NCBI RefSeq assembly: GCF_034314045.1
Contig: NZ_JAVIWL010000001.1
Span: forward strand, 2,728,001 to 2,792,000
Source: Glaciimonas sp. CA11.2
GTDB taxonomy: Bacteria > Pseudomonadota > Gammaproteobacteria > Burkholderiales > Burkholderiaceae_D
Reading direction: 5' to 3'
DNA: 64,000 nt
Shown here piece after piece: positions 9,851 through 20,248 of this stretch. Numbering within the stretch: the stretch's first letter is position 1; every line of letters starts with the position of its first letter. Below the pieces are notes generated by a model that was given only the letters and a program-made list of their open reading frames with translations, did not search any database and was not told the origin of the DNA. The position numbers and the translations under genes were made by a program.

Positions 9851-11329
9851 CTACATCAAAATAATGTCGTACTGCTCTTGCGGATAAACCGTTTCGACTT
9901 GCAATGAAATCGGTTTAGAGATGAAATCGCCGAGCATGGCGAGATGTTGTGACTCCTCCTCTAAGAACATGTCAACTACCGCTTGCGATGCCAGAATGCG
10001 AAATTCACGCGGGTTGAATTGTTTTGCTTCGCGCAACACCTCTCGCAAAATTTCGTAACACAGCGTGCGGGCGGTTTTGACTTGTCCTTTGCCATTACAT
10101 ACCGAGCAGGTTTCGCACAGAATATGTGCCAACGATTCACGCGTGCGTTTGCGCGTCATCTCGACTAAGCCCAGCGCCGAAAAATCGGATACCGATTTCT
10201 TGGTCCGATCACGCAATAAGGCTTTGTTGAGTTCGGACAATACTGCTATCTTATGCTCGACATTTTCCATGTCGATAAAGTCGAGGATGATGATGCCACC
10301 AAGGTTACGCAACCTGAGCTGGCGGGCGATGGCGTGGGCGGCTTCCAGATTGGTTTTAAAAATGGTGTCGTCAAAATTGCGACCATTGACGAAGCTGCCA
10401 GTATTGACATCAATCGTGGTCATTGCCTCGGTCTGATCGACGATCAGGTAACCACCAGATTTAAGCGGCACACGACGACTCAATGCATTCAGAATCTCTT
10501 CTTCAACACCGTACAAGTCAAATAATGGTCTTTCGCCTGTGTAGTGGATTAAGCGCGCATTGACGGACGGCGTGTAGGTACTGGCAAATTCTTGCAGCTT
10601 GATAAAATTCTCGCGCGAGTCGACCTGAATACTGGTCGTTTTATCGTCGACAAAGTCACGCAGCACGCGTTGCGCCAGACTTAAATCTTGATGCAGTAGC
10701 GTCGGTGCCGGACGGCTTTTTGCCAGCTGTGTGATCGAAGACCAGGTTTTACGCAGGTATTCAATATCCATTTGCAGATCGGTGTCGGACGCATCTTCAG
10801 CCATGGTGCGAATGATGAAGCCGCCTTTCTCCTCGGGTGGAAGCAACTGTTGTACTTTAGTACGCAACAATTCGCGTTCTGCTTCGTTTTCGATGCGCTG
10901 AGAAATACCAATGTGATTATCTTGCGGCAGATACACCAGCATGCGGCCAGCGATGGAAATTTGGGTGGATAATCGTGCGCCCTTGGTCCCGATAGGGTCT
11001 TTAACAACCTGTACCATCAACGGTTGTCCGTCGAATAACAGCTTTTCAATCGGCATCGGTATCGTTGGCTGTCCATCGGCTGCTGGTACTCCACGCACGC
11101 GGGCTTCCCATATATCGGCCACATGCAAAAAGGCCGCTCGCTCCAATCCAATATCGATGAATGCGGATTGCATGCCGGGTAAAACGCGGACGACTTTGCC
11201 AAGATAGACATTTCCGGCCAATCCGCGGGATAAGGTGCGTTCGATATGTAATTCTTGCACAGCGCCTTGAAAAATCAGCGCGACACGCGTTTCTTGCGGG
11301 GTAATGTTAACCAGTATGTCTTCGCTCAT
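9851..11329 (-). CDS. rng: Ribonuclease G
   Basis: This endoribonuclease of the RNase E/G family matures the 5' end of 16S rRNA and cleaves AU-rich single-stranded RNA. It has 492 residues, close to E. coli RNase G (489), and lacks the long C-terminal scaffold of RNase E. An S1-like RNA-binding segment is near residues 35-130 (GNVYLGKVVRVLPGMQSAFIDIG). The two catalytic Mg-binding Asp residues are in TIDVNTGSF (near 306) and ILDFIDM (near 348). The Zn-link region is CETCSVCNGKG, with the required cysteines. The start overlaps the maf stop by 4 bases, so maf and rng are coupled, as in many beta- and gammaproteobacteria. Confidence 0.96.
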   Translation of the reverse strand: MSEDILVNITPQETRVALIFQGAVQELHIERTLSRGLAGNVYLGKVVRVLPGMQSAFIDIGLERAAFLHVADIWEARVRGVPAADGQPTIPMPIEKLLFDGQPLMVQVVKDPIGTKGARLSTQISIAGRMLVYLPQDNHIGISQRIENEAERELLRTKVQQLLPPEEKGGFIIRTMAEDASDTDLQMDIEYLRKTWSSITQLAKSRPAPTLLHQDLSLAQRVLRDFVDDKTTSIQVDSRENFIKLQEFASTYTPSVNARLIHYTGERPLFDLYGVEEEILNALSRRVPLKSGGYLIVDQTEAMTTIDVNTGSFVNGRNFDDTIFKTNLEAAHAIARQLRLRNLGGIIILDFIDMENVEHKIAVLSELNKALLRDRTKKSVSDFSALGLVEMTRKRTRESLAHILCETCSVCNGKGQVKTARTLCYEILREVLREAKQFNPREFRILASQAVVDMFLEEESQHLAMLGDFISKPISLQVETVYPQEQYDIILM

Positions 11330-11946
11330 AAAATATCGATTCCTGCCTGTTGTAATAGTTGAGCGGTTTCAAAAAGGGGTAAACCCATAATGCCGGAATG
11401 ACTACCATTGATACGTTTGATGAACATGGCAGCAAATCCCTGGATACCATAGGCCCCGGCTTTGTCGTAAGGTTCTGCCGTCGCGCAGTAGCTTCGGATT
11501 ATTTCATCGCTAAGGGTTTGAAAAACCACTTCAGATGTTTGTGTTATTTGCCAGGATTGCAGCTGATACACCACAACAACGCTGGTCAATACCTGGTGCG
11601 TTCGGCCTGACAATTGTCGCAACATATTTACTGCTTCTGCGTTATCGGCCGGTTTGCCCAATATTTTATTATCAATGGTGACTGTCGTATCTGCGGCGAG
11701 GAGCGGCCTCATTGGCAACTTACGCTGCTGCATGGTGTGGAAAGCAAATGCGGCCTTTTCCAGGGTAACGCGTTCTACATAAGCGGTTGGCTGCTCATTT
11801 GAAAGGACTTCCTCACTGACATCTGGTCCGCGTGGGGTGTTTTCGCGTAATAAGAGTAGCTCAAAATCCACACCAATTTGACGTAAAAGTTCACGTCTTC
11901 GGGGACTTTTTGATGCAAGATAAATTTTTTGGTTCCAGATTTTCAT
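11326..11946 (-). CDS. maf: Maf family nucleotide pyrophosphatase (YhdE type)
   Basis: A 206-residue Maf protein, which hydrolyses dTTP/UTP or modified nucleotides to monophosphates and pyrophosphate, cleaning the nucleotide pool and linked to septum inhibition when overproduced. The N-terminal substrate loop is ASKSPRRRELL. The central catalytic motif is LAADTTVTIDNKILGKP, and the C-terminal EPYDKAGAYGIQG and GLPLFE motifs are those of the family. It lies between rlmH (112 bases upstream) and rng (4-base overlap). The subfamily (YhdE against YceF) is judged from the EPYDKAGAYGIQG form and from linkage to rng. Confidence 0.94.
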   Translation of the reverse strand: MKIWNQKIYLASKSPRRRELLRQIGVDFELLLLRENTPRGPDVSEEVLSNEQPTAYVERVTLEKAAFAFHTMQQRKLPMRPLLAADTTVTIDNKILGKPADNAEAVNMLRQLSGRTHQVLTSVVVVYQLQSWQITQTSEVVFQTLSDEIIRSYCATAEPYDKAGAYGIQGFAAMFIKRINGSHSGIMGLPLFETAQLLQQAGIDIL

Positions 11947-12058
11947 TATTTGGGCAGTAGCATTCTTCCTAAATAACCTGTTAATTCAGGTAACCTAATT
12001 TACCTCATTTTTGGTCGAACTCATACTCGCCGGATTGATATCCGTGATATCCGGCGCA

Positions 12059-12529
12059 CTAAATCCTGTGATAAGGATGATTTTGGGTAATTGACCAGGC
12101 CCGATAAAGCTGTTCCGCCAAAAGCACCCGTACCATGCCATGCGGTAGCGTTAAACTGGAGATACGCAGCAGCGTGTCCGCCTTTGCTTTAAAAGCAGGA
12201 TCAAGACCGTCGGCGCCGCCGATAATAAATGCGACGTCGCGGCCATCTTGTTGCCATTGGATCAAATGCTGCGATAGTTGCACCGAGGTCAGGTCTTTGC
12301 CGTGCTCATCCAGAGCGACGATGCGAACACCTTTGGGCAAGACAGCTTCTATGCGACCACGCTCAAGCGCTATGGCAGTTTCCGCCGTCTTGCTGCTGGA
12401 GCGATCAACCGGTTTGATTTCTTTGAGGACGATCCGGCAATCCGGCGGCATGCGCTTTGCATACTCGCCGAATCCGGTCTCAATCCAGGTCGGCATTTTG
12501 TGGCCGACCGCAGCGATGATGAGCTGCAC
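12059..12529 (-). CDS. rlmH: 23S rRNA (pseudouridine1915-N3)-methyltransferase
   Basis: RlmH is a small SPOUT methyltransferase that methylates pseudouridine 1915 in helix 69 of 23S rRNA on assembled 70S ribosomes, using S-adenosylmethionine. The 156-residue length matches E. coli RlmH (155). The trefoil-knot SAM site is visible as [11 protein letters not shown], and the characteristic C-terminus ends in QNHPYHRI. It is 12 bases after rsfS, the usual neighbour in proteobacteria, so the two ribosome-related genes are cotranscribed. Confidence 0.97.
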   Translation of the reverse strand: MQLIIAAVGHKMPTWIETGFGEYAKRMPPDCRIVLKEIKPVDRSSSKTAETAIALERGRIEAVLPKGVRIVALDEHGKDLTSVQLSQHLIQWQQDGRDVAFIIGGADGLDPAFKAKADTLLRISSLTLPHGMVRVLLAEQLYRAWSITQNHPYHRI

Positions 12530-12541
12530 GTTAACCTACAC

Positions 12542-13192
12542 TCAGGCTTCGTCTTTTGGTTTAGCTGGCGCACGCGCTGTCGTCGGCGCTTTTCTTACTG
12601 GCGCTTTCCTTGGCACAGTGGCGGCTTTATGCGCAGCATTTTTGGTAGTGACGCTTTTCGATGACTTTACTTTGATGGTTTTGCCGACCGCTTGTTTAGG
12701 ATCGCTTTTTACCGGTTTTTTGCGTGCAGGTGCTTTTTTCGGTGCATCGACTTCTGGTGCCAACGCTTGTGACGTGGTCAGATGACGCGACACTTTCTTC
12801 GCGGCAGCACCTTCTTCAGCGTCCGGTGCCGTGCGTTGAGAAACACGTTTGGCAGCGCCCATTTTGACTTCTTTTTCGCCCCAGATTTCTTCCAGACGAT
12901 AATAAGCGCGAATCGCCGGTTGCATGATATGCACGACCATATCACCCAAATCGACCAATACCCATTCTCCGGTACCTTCGCCTTCGACGCTTAAAATATT
13001 GCCGCCGTTTTCTTTGACCTTGTCGCGGACCGATGCAGCAAGTGCTTTGGTCTGACGATTGGAGGTGCCGGACGCGACCACGATGCGATCAAACAAGCTG
13101 GTCAGATGGGATGTATCAAATACGCGGATTTCTTGCGCTTTGACGTCTTCTAGAGCGTCAATGACGAGGCCTTGCAGTTTTTTGATTTCCAT
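12542..13192 (-). CDS. rsfS: Ribosomal silencing factor RsfS with a long basic C-terminal tail
   Basis: RsfS (YbeB/Iojap family) binds ribosomal protein uL14 and blocks subunit joining when nutrients are short. The family core fills roughly residues 1-115, with FDRIVVASGTSNRQTKAL and the conserved GEWVLVDLGDMVVHIM. The family is normally 105-130 residues long; here the protein has 216 because of a tail of about 95 residues rich in Lys, Ala, Pro and Arg (patterns such as KKAPARKKPVKS and RKAPVRKAPT). The tail looks disordered and positively charged, suited to RNA binding, but this is inference. It starts directly after the nadD stop, so translation is probably coupled. Confidence 0.94.
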   Translation of the reverse strand: MEIKKLQGLVIDALEDVKAQEIRVFDTSHLTSLFDRIVVASGTSNRQTKALAASVRDKVKENGGNILSVEGEGTGEWVLVDLGDMVVHIMQPAIRAYYRLEEIWGEKEVKMGAAKRVSQRTAPDAEEGAAAKKVSRHLTTSQALAPEVDAPKKAPARKKPVKSDPKQAVGKTIKVKSSKSVTTKNAAHKAATVPRKAPVRKAPTTARAPAKPKDEA

Positions 13193-13861
13193 TTAATTCT
13201 TATAAAGATGGTGTTGTTCAATATAGTCTAGCACTACCGCCGGGATCAGCGAGTCTGGTCTTTTTCCAGAGTGCAATGCAGCACGAATTTTTGTTGCTGA
13301 TATGTCTACAAATAGGTTTTCCGCCAGATAAGTCAACCCGTGCGGACTCTGGCGAATCTGCTCGGGGGTCGCTGCGCGGCGCGTAAATTCGCGCGTGACC
13401 TCGGGCGGTACCTGTGATGCATCCAGCGCAAAGCCGGGCCGGGACGCTACTCCCAGATGCGCATAATTGAACAGTTTGTCCCAACCCTGCCAAGTATTCA
13501 GATGTTGTAACTGGTCAGCACCCATTAAAAAGATAATGGACGCCTCCGGACCCAGTTCAGCCCGTAACGATTGCAGCGTATCAATAGTGAAAGTCGCCGT
13601 TTGGCGCTCGATTTCCTGCTGATCGATGACGACCTTGACGGCCTGGTCGCTAAAAGCGCGTCGTACCATTTCTACCCGATCCGCGGCACTTGCTTCCAAA
13701 CCGTGCTTTTGCCAGGGATTACCTGTTGGAATCACGCGCAAGAGATCTGGTGATAGCAAGGTGACAAAGTAACGGGCCAGAGCCACGTGACCGTCATGAA
13801 CCGGATCAAAACTACCGCCTAAAACAGCGACGCAACAACGTGGATGTTGATCAGCACGCAT
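13193..13861 (-). CDS. nadD: Nicotinate-nucleotide adenylyltransferase
   Basis: NadD transfers AMP from ATP to nicotinate mononucleotide, giving deamido-NAD in NAD synthesis. The 222-residue protein has the nucleotidyltransferase motif GGSFDPVHDGHVAL near the N-terminus and the second motif ISATKIRAAL near residue 197. FLMGADQLQHLNTWQGWDKLF is the typical central segment. It begins one base after the hemF stop and abuts rsfS, so hemF-nadD-rsfS-rlmH form a tight minus-strand operon. Confidence 0.96.
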   Translation of the reverse strand: MRADQHPRCCVAVLGGSFDPVHDGHVALARYFVTLLSPDLLRVIPTGNPWQKHGLEASAADRVEMVRRAFSDQAVKVVIDQQEIERQTATFTIDTLQSLRAELGPEASIIFLMGADQLQHLNTWQGWDKLFNYAHLGVASRPGFALDASQVPPEVTREFTRRAATPEQIRQSPHGLTYLAENLFVDISATKIRAALHSGKRPDSLIPAVVLDYIEQHHLYKN

Positions 13862-13862
13862 G

Positions 13863-14798
13863 TCAGAGCCAGTCTCGATGAATCAGGAAATCCGAATATA
13901 GCCGTGCTTCCGGGCTTCCTGCGGTTGGTTGCCAGTTATAGCGCCATTTGACCACTGGTGGCATCGACATCAGGATCGACTCGGTACGACCACCGGATTG
14001 CAAGCCGAACAAAGTGCCGCGATCATACACTAGATTGAATTCAACATACCGTCCACGACGATATGCTTGAAAATCGCGTTGTTGTTCGGTAAATGGTATT
14101 TCTTTGTTATTACTCAAAATCGCACCATACGCGGGGATGAAGGCATTGCCGACACTTTGCATCATGGCGAAGCTTTGGTCGAAGCCAAGCTGATTGAAAT
14201 CGTCAAAGAAAATGCCGCCCACGCCGCGCGGCTCCTGACGATGTTTCAAATAAAAATACTCATCGCACCATTTCTTGAAGCGGGGATATAAAGCCTGATC
14301 GGTATTTTTATCTGCATCAGTATCGAATGGCGTCAATGCGTCACGGCAAGTACGATGAAAGTGGCGGGTGTCCTCTTCCGAGCCATAATACGGCGTCAAG
14401 TCCAGGCCGCCACCAAACCACCAGATCGGCTCTTTGCCTTCTGCTGTAGCGGTAAAAAATCGTACATTCATATGCACGGTTGGTGCATGGGGATTACGCG
14501 GATGCATGACTAGTGACACGCCCATCGCTTCCCATTGACGTCCAGCAAGTTCAGGTCGACTGGCAGAGGCAGATGGTGGGAGGGTTTTCCCCATCACATG
14601 GGAAAAGCCGACGCCGCCGCGCTCAAACACATTACCTTCTTCGATAATGCGTGAAATACCGCCGCCGCCTTCCGGGCGATCCCAACTATCGATACCGAAG
14701 GGTTGTCCGTCGATATGCTCCATGGCAGCCACAATGCGCGTCTGCAGATCCAGCAAGTAGGATTTGACCGCCGTTGCGGACGGGATATTTGATGTCAT
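13863..14798 (-). CDS. hemF: Oxygen-dependent coproporphyrinogen-III oxidase
   Basis: HemF oxidatively decarboxylates coproporphyrinogen III to protoporphyrinogen IX using O2, a late step of haem synthesis in the cytoplasm. The sequence follows the family throughout, including [25 protein letters not shown], the active-site stretch [13 protein letters not shown], and [24 protein letters not shown]. An in-frame TTG at 14831 would add 11 residues, but the ATG at 14798 ([19 protein letters not shown]) lines up with the E. coli N-terminus and gives 311 residues (E. coli has 299). No strong ribosome-binding site is visible for either start. Confidence 0.96.
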   Translation of the reverse strand: MTSNIPSATAVKSYLLDLQTRIVAAMEHIDGQPFGIDSWDRPEGGGGISRIIEEGNVFERGGVGFSHVMGKTLPPSASASRPELAGRQWEAMGVSLVMHPRNPHAPTVHMNVRFFTATAEGKEPIWWFGGGLDLTPYYGSEEDTRHFHRTCRDALTPFDTDADKNTDQALYPRFKKWCDEYFYLKHRQEPRGVGGIFFDDFNQLGFDQSFAMMQSVGNAFIPAYGAILSNNKEIPFTEQQRDFQAYRRGRYVEFNLVYDRGTLFGLQSGGRTESILMSMPPVVKWRYNWQPTAGSPEARLYSDFLIHRDWL

Positions 14799-15178
14799 TA
14801 CGTTAAAGGACAAAGAATGCACAAATTGCAAAAAAATCGCGCATCAGTGTGCGCGGATCATATAAATCACGGGATAGCAGGGATTGTACCTTGCCGAGGC
14901 GGTCCTTGATAGCGGAATGGCAAAGGACGGTTGATTACCAACTTTTAATTAATGTGGATTTGGGTTAGTAATACACATTATTAATAGCCCTCAGTATTGA
15001 TTCTGGCGAAATCGCCACTTTGCCGTTTTAAGGTACAACGAATCATTATTACCTAGGAAACATTTAGTTGCTTTTGATACCTCGGTTTGGCGTTCATTGC
15101 GGGGAACATTGTAAAAGCATCTAGTTATCGTTTATTGATAGCAAGATTTTTAACGCAAATTGACGCAGCCAAGGCGAC
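14799..15178. other. Gap between purD and hemF, no gene seen
   Basis: This AT-rich stretch of about 380 bases separates the purD stop from the hemF start. I found no supported open reading frame, no strong hairpin with a U tract and no recognisable operator. It should hold the promoter of the hemF-nadD-rsfS-rlmH operon. Confidence 0.5.
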
Positions 15179-16453
15179 TTATCCAGGCCGTTTTATCGCA
15201 CGCCAGCCAATGTCACGACGAAATTGCGCACCGCTAAAATGAATGATGTCGACGATGTTATAAGCGTGCTTTTGCGCTACTTTGACGCTGTCGCCTAGGC
15301 CAACAACGCATAGGACGCGTCCGCCGGAGGTGGTTAGTCGCGTCCCGTTCAGTGTCGTGCCAGCATGAAAAGTGATGGCGTCCGCAGTCTCAGGGGGAAT
15401 ACCAGAAATCAGATCGTCGTTGCGCGGCGCGTCAGGATAACCAGCGGCAGCCATAACGACACCTAACGCGGTGCGGCGGTCCCATTCCAGTTCGATGGTA
15501 TCGAGCGTGTTGTTGACGGCGTGTTCCATCACCATCAGCAAATCGGTTTTCAGGCGCGCCATAATCGGTTGCGTCTCGGGATCGCCCATACGGCAATTGA
15601 ATTCGATGGTCTTTGGGTTGCCCTTGTCGTCAATCATCAAGCCAGCGTATAGAAAGCCGGTAAAAGGATTGCCTTCTTTCGCCATGCCTTGGATGGTCGG
15701 TGTAATGATGTCGCGCATGACGCGCGCATGCACCGCGGGGGTGACGATCGGTGCAGGGGAATAAGCGCCCATGCCGCCGGTGTTCGGTCCCTGATCGTCA
15801 TCTTTTAAGCGTTTGTGATCCTGGCTAGTGGCAAGGGCAAGAATATTTCTGCCATCGACCATGACGATGAAACTGGCTTCTTCGCCGGTCAGAAAGTCTT
15901 CGATGACAACGCTTGATCCGGCGGTACCGAATTTGTTGTCAGCCAGCATCATATCTACTGCCGCATGCGCTTCCTCTGGTGTCATCGCAACGACCACGCC
16001 TTTACCTGCAGCAAGTCCGTCAGCCTTGATGACAATTGGCGCACCCTTTTGGTCAAGATAGCGATGCGCGGCTTCGACGTCGGTGAACGTTTGATAATCT
16101 GCTGTGGGGATCTTGTGGCGCTGCATGAAGGCTTTAGCAAAATCCTTGGAACTTTCCAGTTGCGCCGCTTCTTTGGTCGGGCCAAAAATTTTGAGGCCAC
16201 GGTCCCGGAATACGTTCACGATTCCGCCAGCTAACGGTGTTTCAGGGCCAACGACGGTGAGGGCGATGCGCTCTTTTTCAACAAAGTCTGCCAGTGCTGA
16301 ATAATCGGTAATGTCGACGTTTTGCAGGCGTGAATCGAGTGCAGTACCCCCGTTACCGGGCGCAATAAAGACGGTTTGGATACGGGGCGATTGGGCGATT
16401 TTCCACGCTAGTGCATGTTCACGGCCACCAGAGCCAACGACGAGAATTTTCAT
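15179..16453 (-). CDS. purD: Phosphoribosylamine-glycine ligase (GAR synthetase)
   Basis: PurD joins glycine to phosphoribosylamine with ATP, the second step of purine synthesis. The ATP-grasp protein starts MKILVVGSGGREHALAWK. It shows the GNGGTA loop, the ATP-binding stretch APIVIKADGLAAGKGV and the metal-binding FNCRMGDPETQ. The ATG at 16453 gives 424 residues, near E. coli PurD (429), and has GGA about 10 bases upstream; a further ATG at 16474 would add seven atypical residues and has no ribosome-binding site. It lies downstream of yebC, separated by an unusual repeat tract. Confidence 0.96.
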   Translation of the reverse strand: MKILVVGSGGREHALAWKIAQSPRIQTVFIAPGNGGTALDSRLQNVDITDYSALADFVEKERIALTVVGPETPLAGGIVNVFRDRGLKIFGPTKEAAQLESSKDFAKAFMQRHKIPTADYQTFTDVEAAHRYLDQKGAPIVIKADGLAAGKGVVVAMTPEEAHAAVDMMLADNKFGTAGSSVVIEDFLTGEEASFIVMVDGRNILALATSQDHKRLKDDDQGPNTGGMGAYSPAPIVTPAVHARVMRDIITPTIQGMAKEGNPFTGFLYAGLMIDDKGNPKTIEFNCRMGDPETQPIMARLKTDLLMVMEHAVNNTLDTIELEWDRRTALGVVMAAAGYPDAPRNDDLISGIPPETADAITFHAGTTLNGTRLTTSGGRVLCVVGLGDSVKVAQKHAYNIVDIIHFSGAQFRRDIGWRAIKRPG

Positions 16454-16573
16454 AAGATGTCCGGTTTTACGCATTTGTTGCTGACTATGCCGCCGATAAG
16501 AGCGCGGTCAGATGCCTGCAAATAGTGCTATCAATAGTTGCCAAAAAGAGATGGCAGAAAGGTTTATGAAAAT

Positions 16574-16652
<79 letters not shown>

Positions 16653-16694
16653 GATGCCATTTAATTACATAAGCCTAAGCACCTAAGCATGCTA

Positions 16695-17423
16695 TCAATG
16701 ATCTTCAATAATGGCGTTGCTGAAAACTTCCTGAACGTCGTCCAGATTTTCCAGCGCATCCAGCAATTTTTGCATTTTGACTGCATCTTCACCCGCGAAC
16801 ATTGTTTCAGTCGCTGGCTTCATGATGATTTCGGCCATTTCTGCTTTAAAGCCTGCTTTTTCAAGCGCCGACTTCACTACCGAGAACTCAAACGGTGCGC
16901 ACAATACTTCGATTCCGCCTTCTTCATCGGTAATAACGTCGTCAGCGCCCGCTTCCAGAGCGGCCTCCATCAACGCATCTTCGTTGGTACCGGGCGCAAA
17001 TAGGAATTGACCGCAATGTTTAAACATAAAGGCGACTGAGCCTTCAGTGCCCATATTGCCACCGTTTTTCAAGAACGCATGACGGACTTCAGCCACGGTG
17101 CGAATTTTGTTGTCAGTCATGCACTCTACGATGATGGCGGCGCCATTAATGCCATAGCCTTCATAGCGGACTTCTTCGTAGTTGACACCATCCAGTTCAC
17201 CCGCACCGCGCTGAGTTGCGCGGACTACGTTATCCTTGGGCATATTGGCGTCGCCTGCTTTGTCGACTGCGAGGCGTAATCGCGGATTGGTGTCTGGGTC
17301 GCTACCGCCCATCCGGGCTGCGACGGTGATCTCTTTGATCAAGCGGGTCCACACTTTGCCGCGTTTGGCATCGGTGGCTGCCTTTTTATGCTTGATATTG
17401 GCCCATTTACTGTGTCCCGCCAT
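16695..17423 (-). CDS. yebC: YebC/PmpR family regulator
   Basis: A 242-residue YebC-family protein. Members were described as DNA-binding regulators (PmpR in Pseudomonas), and more recent work links the family to translation of difficult peptide stretches. The N-terminus [22 protein letters not shown] is the family signature; the central GYGPGG-like segment appears as [19 protein letters not shown], and the three-domain layout is complete. In many proteobacteria yebC is linked to ruvC; here it precedes purD. Confidence 0.95.
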   Translation of the reverse strand: MAGHSKWANIKHKKAATDAKRGKVWTRLIKEITVAARMGGSDPDTNPRLRLAVDKAGDANMPKDNVVRATQRGAGELDGVNYEEVRYEGYGINGAAIIVECMTDNKIRTVAEVRHAFLKNGGNMGTEGSVAFMFKHCGQFLFAPGTNEDALMEAALEAGADDVITDEEGGIEVLCAPFEFSVVKSALEKAGFKAEMAEIIMKPATETMFAGEDAVKMQKLLDALENLDDVQEVFSNAIIEDH

Positions 17424-17525
17424 GATGGTTCTTTCTTGCTGTAGTTAGCTATAATCAAAGCAGCATTTTATCATAGTGCACCCTCTCAAAAATCGACTTT
17501 ACCGTCGCTCAGACCAAACAAAATT

Positions 17526-19028
17526 ATGCTCAATCCCCTTCTGATTGCTAAAAATACCCAGCACGACCTTGCTTTGTTACCTGCTCTGGTGAATCGCCAT
17601 GGCTGCATCACAGGCGCTACCGGCACGGGCAAGACGGTGACGCTGAAGGTGTTCGCGCAGGCGCTATCGGATATCGGAGTGCCGGTTTTTATGGCTGACG
17701 TCAAAGGTGACTTGTCTGGAATCGCCAAAGCAGGGACGCAATCGGCAAAATTGAAGGAACGTTTGGCAGCACTTGGCATGGATGAACCGCAATGGGCCGC
17801 TGCCCCGGTGACGTTTTGGGATGTCTTCGGAGAGCAAGGTCATCCGATCCGGGCCACTATTTCCGATCTTGGGCCACTTTTGTTAGCCCGCATGCTCAAT
17901 CTTAACGACACTCAGCAAGGTGTCTTGCAACTGGTATTTAAGATTGCCGATGACAATGGCCTGTTATTGCTCGATACGAAGGATTTGCGGGCGATGTTGC
18001 GGTATGTCGGTGACAACGCGCCTGATTTTAAAACCGAATACGGCAATATCTCGGCGGCCAGTATCGGTGCCATTCAGCGCGGATTGATTGGTATTGAAGA
18101 GCAGGGCGGAGATAATTTCTTCGGTGAACCGATGCTGAATATCGACGATTTGTTGCAGACTAACGGCGATGGCAAAGGGATCGTGAATATTTTAGCTGCT
18201 GATAAACTCATGCAATCGCCGCGTCTGTATTCAACTTTTTTGTTGTGGCTGCTTTCAGAATTGTACGAGCAACTTCCTGAAGTGGGCGATCTGGATAAGC
18301 CAAAGTTGGTGTTTTTCTTTGATGAGGCACATTTACTGTTTGCCGAAGCGCCTAAACCATTGCTACAGAAAATTGAACAAGTGGTGCGTTTGATTCGCTC
18401 AAAAGGAGTGGGTGTCTACTTTGTGACACAAAATCCTCTGGATATACCGGATACGGTGCTCGGTCAATTAGGTAATCGTGTACAGCATGCCTTACGCGCT
18501 TATACGCCGCGGGATCAAAAAGCGGTGCAAGCCGCAGCGGACACATTCCGCGCTAACCCCAGTTTAAATACGTCGCAGGTCATTAGTGAACTTGGTGTTG
18601 GCGAGGCGTTAGTTTCTTTCCTGGACGAAAAAGGCCGACCGACCATTGTTGAGCGTGCGTATATTCTGCCGCCAGCATCGCAAATCGGGCCGATTTCGCA
18701 AGAGGAGCGTCAGCAGTTGATTGCCGGATCAATCGTCGCTGGTGTGTACGACACCGCGGTTGATCGGGAGTCTGCATATGAAAAATTGAAAGGTCGTACC
18801 GCAGCGACTTCAACGGGTGGCGCTGACGTCACTGTGCCTTCAACTATTCCCGCTACTGGCGGTTCGTGGACTGACGCATTAGGCGGTATGTTGGGTGGCA
18901 AAACCGGTTCTGGTAGCCGGGATACGTTGGTCGAAACCGTTGTGAAATCGGCTGCTAGAACAATGGGTTCGCAGTTAGGGCGGCAAATTATTCGTGGCGT
19001 TCTCGGATCGATTTTTAAAGGAAAGTAA
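17526..19028 (+). CDS. HerA-like helicase/ATPase (DUF853, YjgR type)
   Basis: A 500-residue P-loop ATPase of the HerA/FtsK-related group, close to E. coli YjgR. The P loop is [11 protein letters not shown] (about residue 31), Walker B is [10 protein letters not shown] (near 263), and a sensor-like segment [35 protein letters not shown] follows. A low-complexity Ser/Thr/Gly linker (about 415-455) precedes the C-terminal [17 protein letters not shown], also typical of YjgR. The cellular role of this family is not established; DNA or protein translocation is inferred from fold. It stands alone, divergent from yebC. Confidence 0.9.
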   Translation: MLNPLLIAKNTQHDLALLPALVNRHGCITGATGTGKTVTLKVFAQALSDIGVPVFMADVKGDLSGIAKAGTQSAKLKERLAALGMDEPQWAAAPVTFWDVFGEQGHPIRATISDLGPLLLARMLNLNDTQQGVLQLVFKIADDNGLLLLDTKDLRAMLRYVGDNAPDFKTEYGNISAASIGAIQRGLIGIEEQGGDNFFGEPMLNIDDLLQTNGDGKGIVNILAADKLMQSPRLYSTFLLWLLSELYEQLPEVGDLDKPKLVFFFDEAHLLFAEAPKPLLQKIEQVVRLIRSKGVGVYFVTQNPLDIPDTVLGQLGNRVQHALRAYTPRDQKAVQAAADTFRANPSLNTSQVISELGVGEALVSFLDEKGRPTIVERAYILPPASQIGPISQEERQQLIAGSIVAGVYDTAVDRESAYEKLKGRTAATSTGGADVTVPSTIPATGGSWTDALGGMLGGKTGSGSRDTLVETVVKSAARTMGSQLGRQIIRGVLGSIFKGK

Positions 19029-19175
19029 TCGATCGCATTCTGTGCTGGCCGGAGACTACTGCCTCGCAGAAATTGACAGTTTTTGCTCGCAGGCGATAAA
19101 TTAAATATTCGCTCCACGCTCCTTCTGTGTCGCTTGGGCCGAAGATAGCATTGATCGCGTGGTTATTTGTGTTGT

Positions 19176-19202
19176 AGCTATTGATCTGCGTCGTCAATAG
19201 CT
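19176..19202. other. Hairpin in the 306-base gap after the HerA-like gene
   Basis: AGCTATTGA (19176-19184) and TCAATAGCT (19194-19202) form a perfect 9-bp stem with a 9-base loop. No U tract follows directly, so it may be a weak terminator or just structured leader RNA. The rest of the gap (19029-19334) shows nothing I can name. Confidence 0.45.
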
Positions 19203-19334
19203 CCGTTTCAATCGAACAGGAATGCGGGCCTGACATGGGGCCTTTACCTTCCGTCGATACCTGCTTTGTGTAGACGACTCTGCTTAAATCACGCTATCAA
19301 AACGCAATTTTTTTATACCATTTACAATCCTAAT

Positions 19335-20246
19335 ATGACATCTTTACCGTTGCAGTCAGTCGACCGCAAGATTTACCTTAGTGGCTTGGCAATTGGCATT
19401 ATCGGGGCTGTTCTTTTTTCTGCCAAAGCAATCGTGGCAAAGTTGATTTATCGGTACGATGTTGACGCCGTGACGTTAATTATGTTTCGTATGCTATTCG
19501 CGTTTCCTTTGTTTGCAGTGGTTGCAATATGGAAAACCCGGTCCGCGCCACCGCTGGCAAATATTGACCGTATTCGTATCGTGATATTGGGTCTAGTGGG
19601 ATATTACTTGTCGAGTTTTCTCGATTTTATGGGTCTGCAATATATATCAGCGGGGTTGGAGCGGTTGATTTTGTTTTTGACGCCGTCGTTTGTTTTATTG
19701 CTGTCGTTTTTCTTTTACCAGCGACGCGTTACGTTGCTTGAATGGGGAGCTTTAGGGCTTTCTTATTTGGGCACCGTTTTGGTATTTATACATGACGTGC
19801 GACTGGGCGGGCCTGATATCGGATTGGGCAGTGCACTAGTGCTAGGCGCAGCGATTACGTATTCGTTCTATCTTTTATTGTCGGGTGAATTGGTGAGCCG
19901 TGTCGGTGCGTTGCGATTGGTGGCGTATGCAATGTGTATTTCTTGTGTCGCTTGCGTAGTGCAATTTTTTCTTTTGCGTCCGGCTTACATGATCGTGCAA
20001 CCGACAGCTGTGTATGGCTTATCTTTGATTAATGCGGTTTTTTGTACAGTATTACCGGTATTTTTAACGATGATTGCGGTGGCACGGATTGGTGCCGCGA
20101 CTTCGGCGCAAGCCGGCATGGTCGGGCCGGTTTCAACCTTGTTTTTGGGCGCGCTCATATTGGATGAACCGATTACGGGTATTCAGCTGGCAGGAACCGG
20201 ATTGGTGTTAACGGGTATTTATCTGATTTCAAAGAAGAAAGTTTAA
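19335..20246 (+). CDS. EamA/DMT family transporter
   Basis: A 303-residue inner-membrane protein of the drug/metabolite transporter superfamily with ten predicted helices made of two EamA repeats (about residues 10-140 and 155-295). Substrates in this family include amino acids and metabolites; none can be named here. The ATG at 19335 (MTSLPLQSVDRK) gives a short cytoplasmic N-terminus before the first helix LAIGIIGAVLFSAKAIVAKL; an upstream in-frame start at 19266 would add 23 unlikely residues. The SDR gene starts 3 bases after its stop, so they probably form one transcript. Confidence 0.88.
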   Translation: MTSLPLQSVDRKIYLSGLAIGIIGAVLFSAKAIVAKLIYRYDVDAVTLIMFRMLFAFPLFAVVAIWKTRSAPPLANIDRIRIVILGLVGYYLSSFLDFMGLQYISAGLERLILFLTPSFVLLLSFFFYQRRVTLLEWGALGLSYLGTVLVFIHDVRLGGPDIGLGSALVLGAAITYSFYLLLSGELVSRVGALRLVAYAMCISCVACVVQFFLLRPAYMIVQPTAVYGLSLINAVFCTVLPVFLTMIAVARIGAATSAQAGMVGPVSTLFLGALILDEPITGIQLAGTGLVLTGIYLISKKKV

Positions 20247-20248
20247 AA

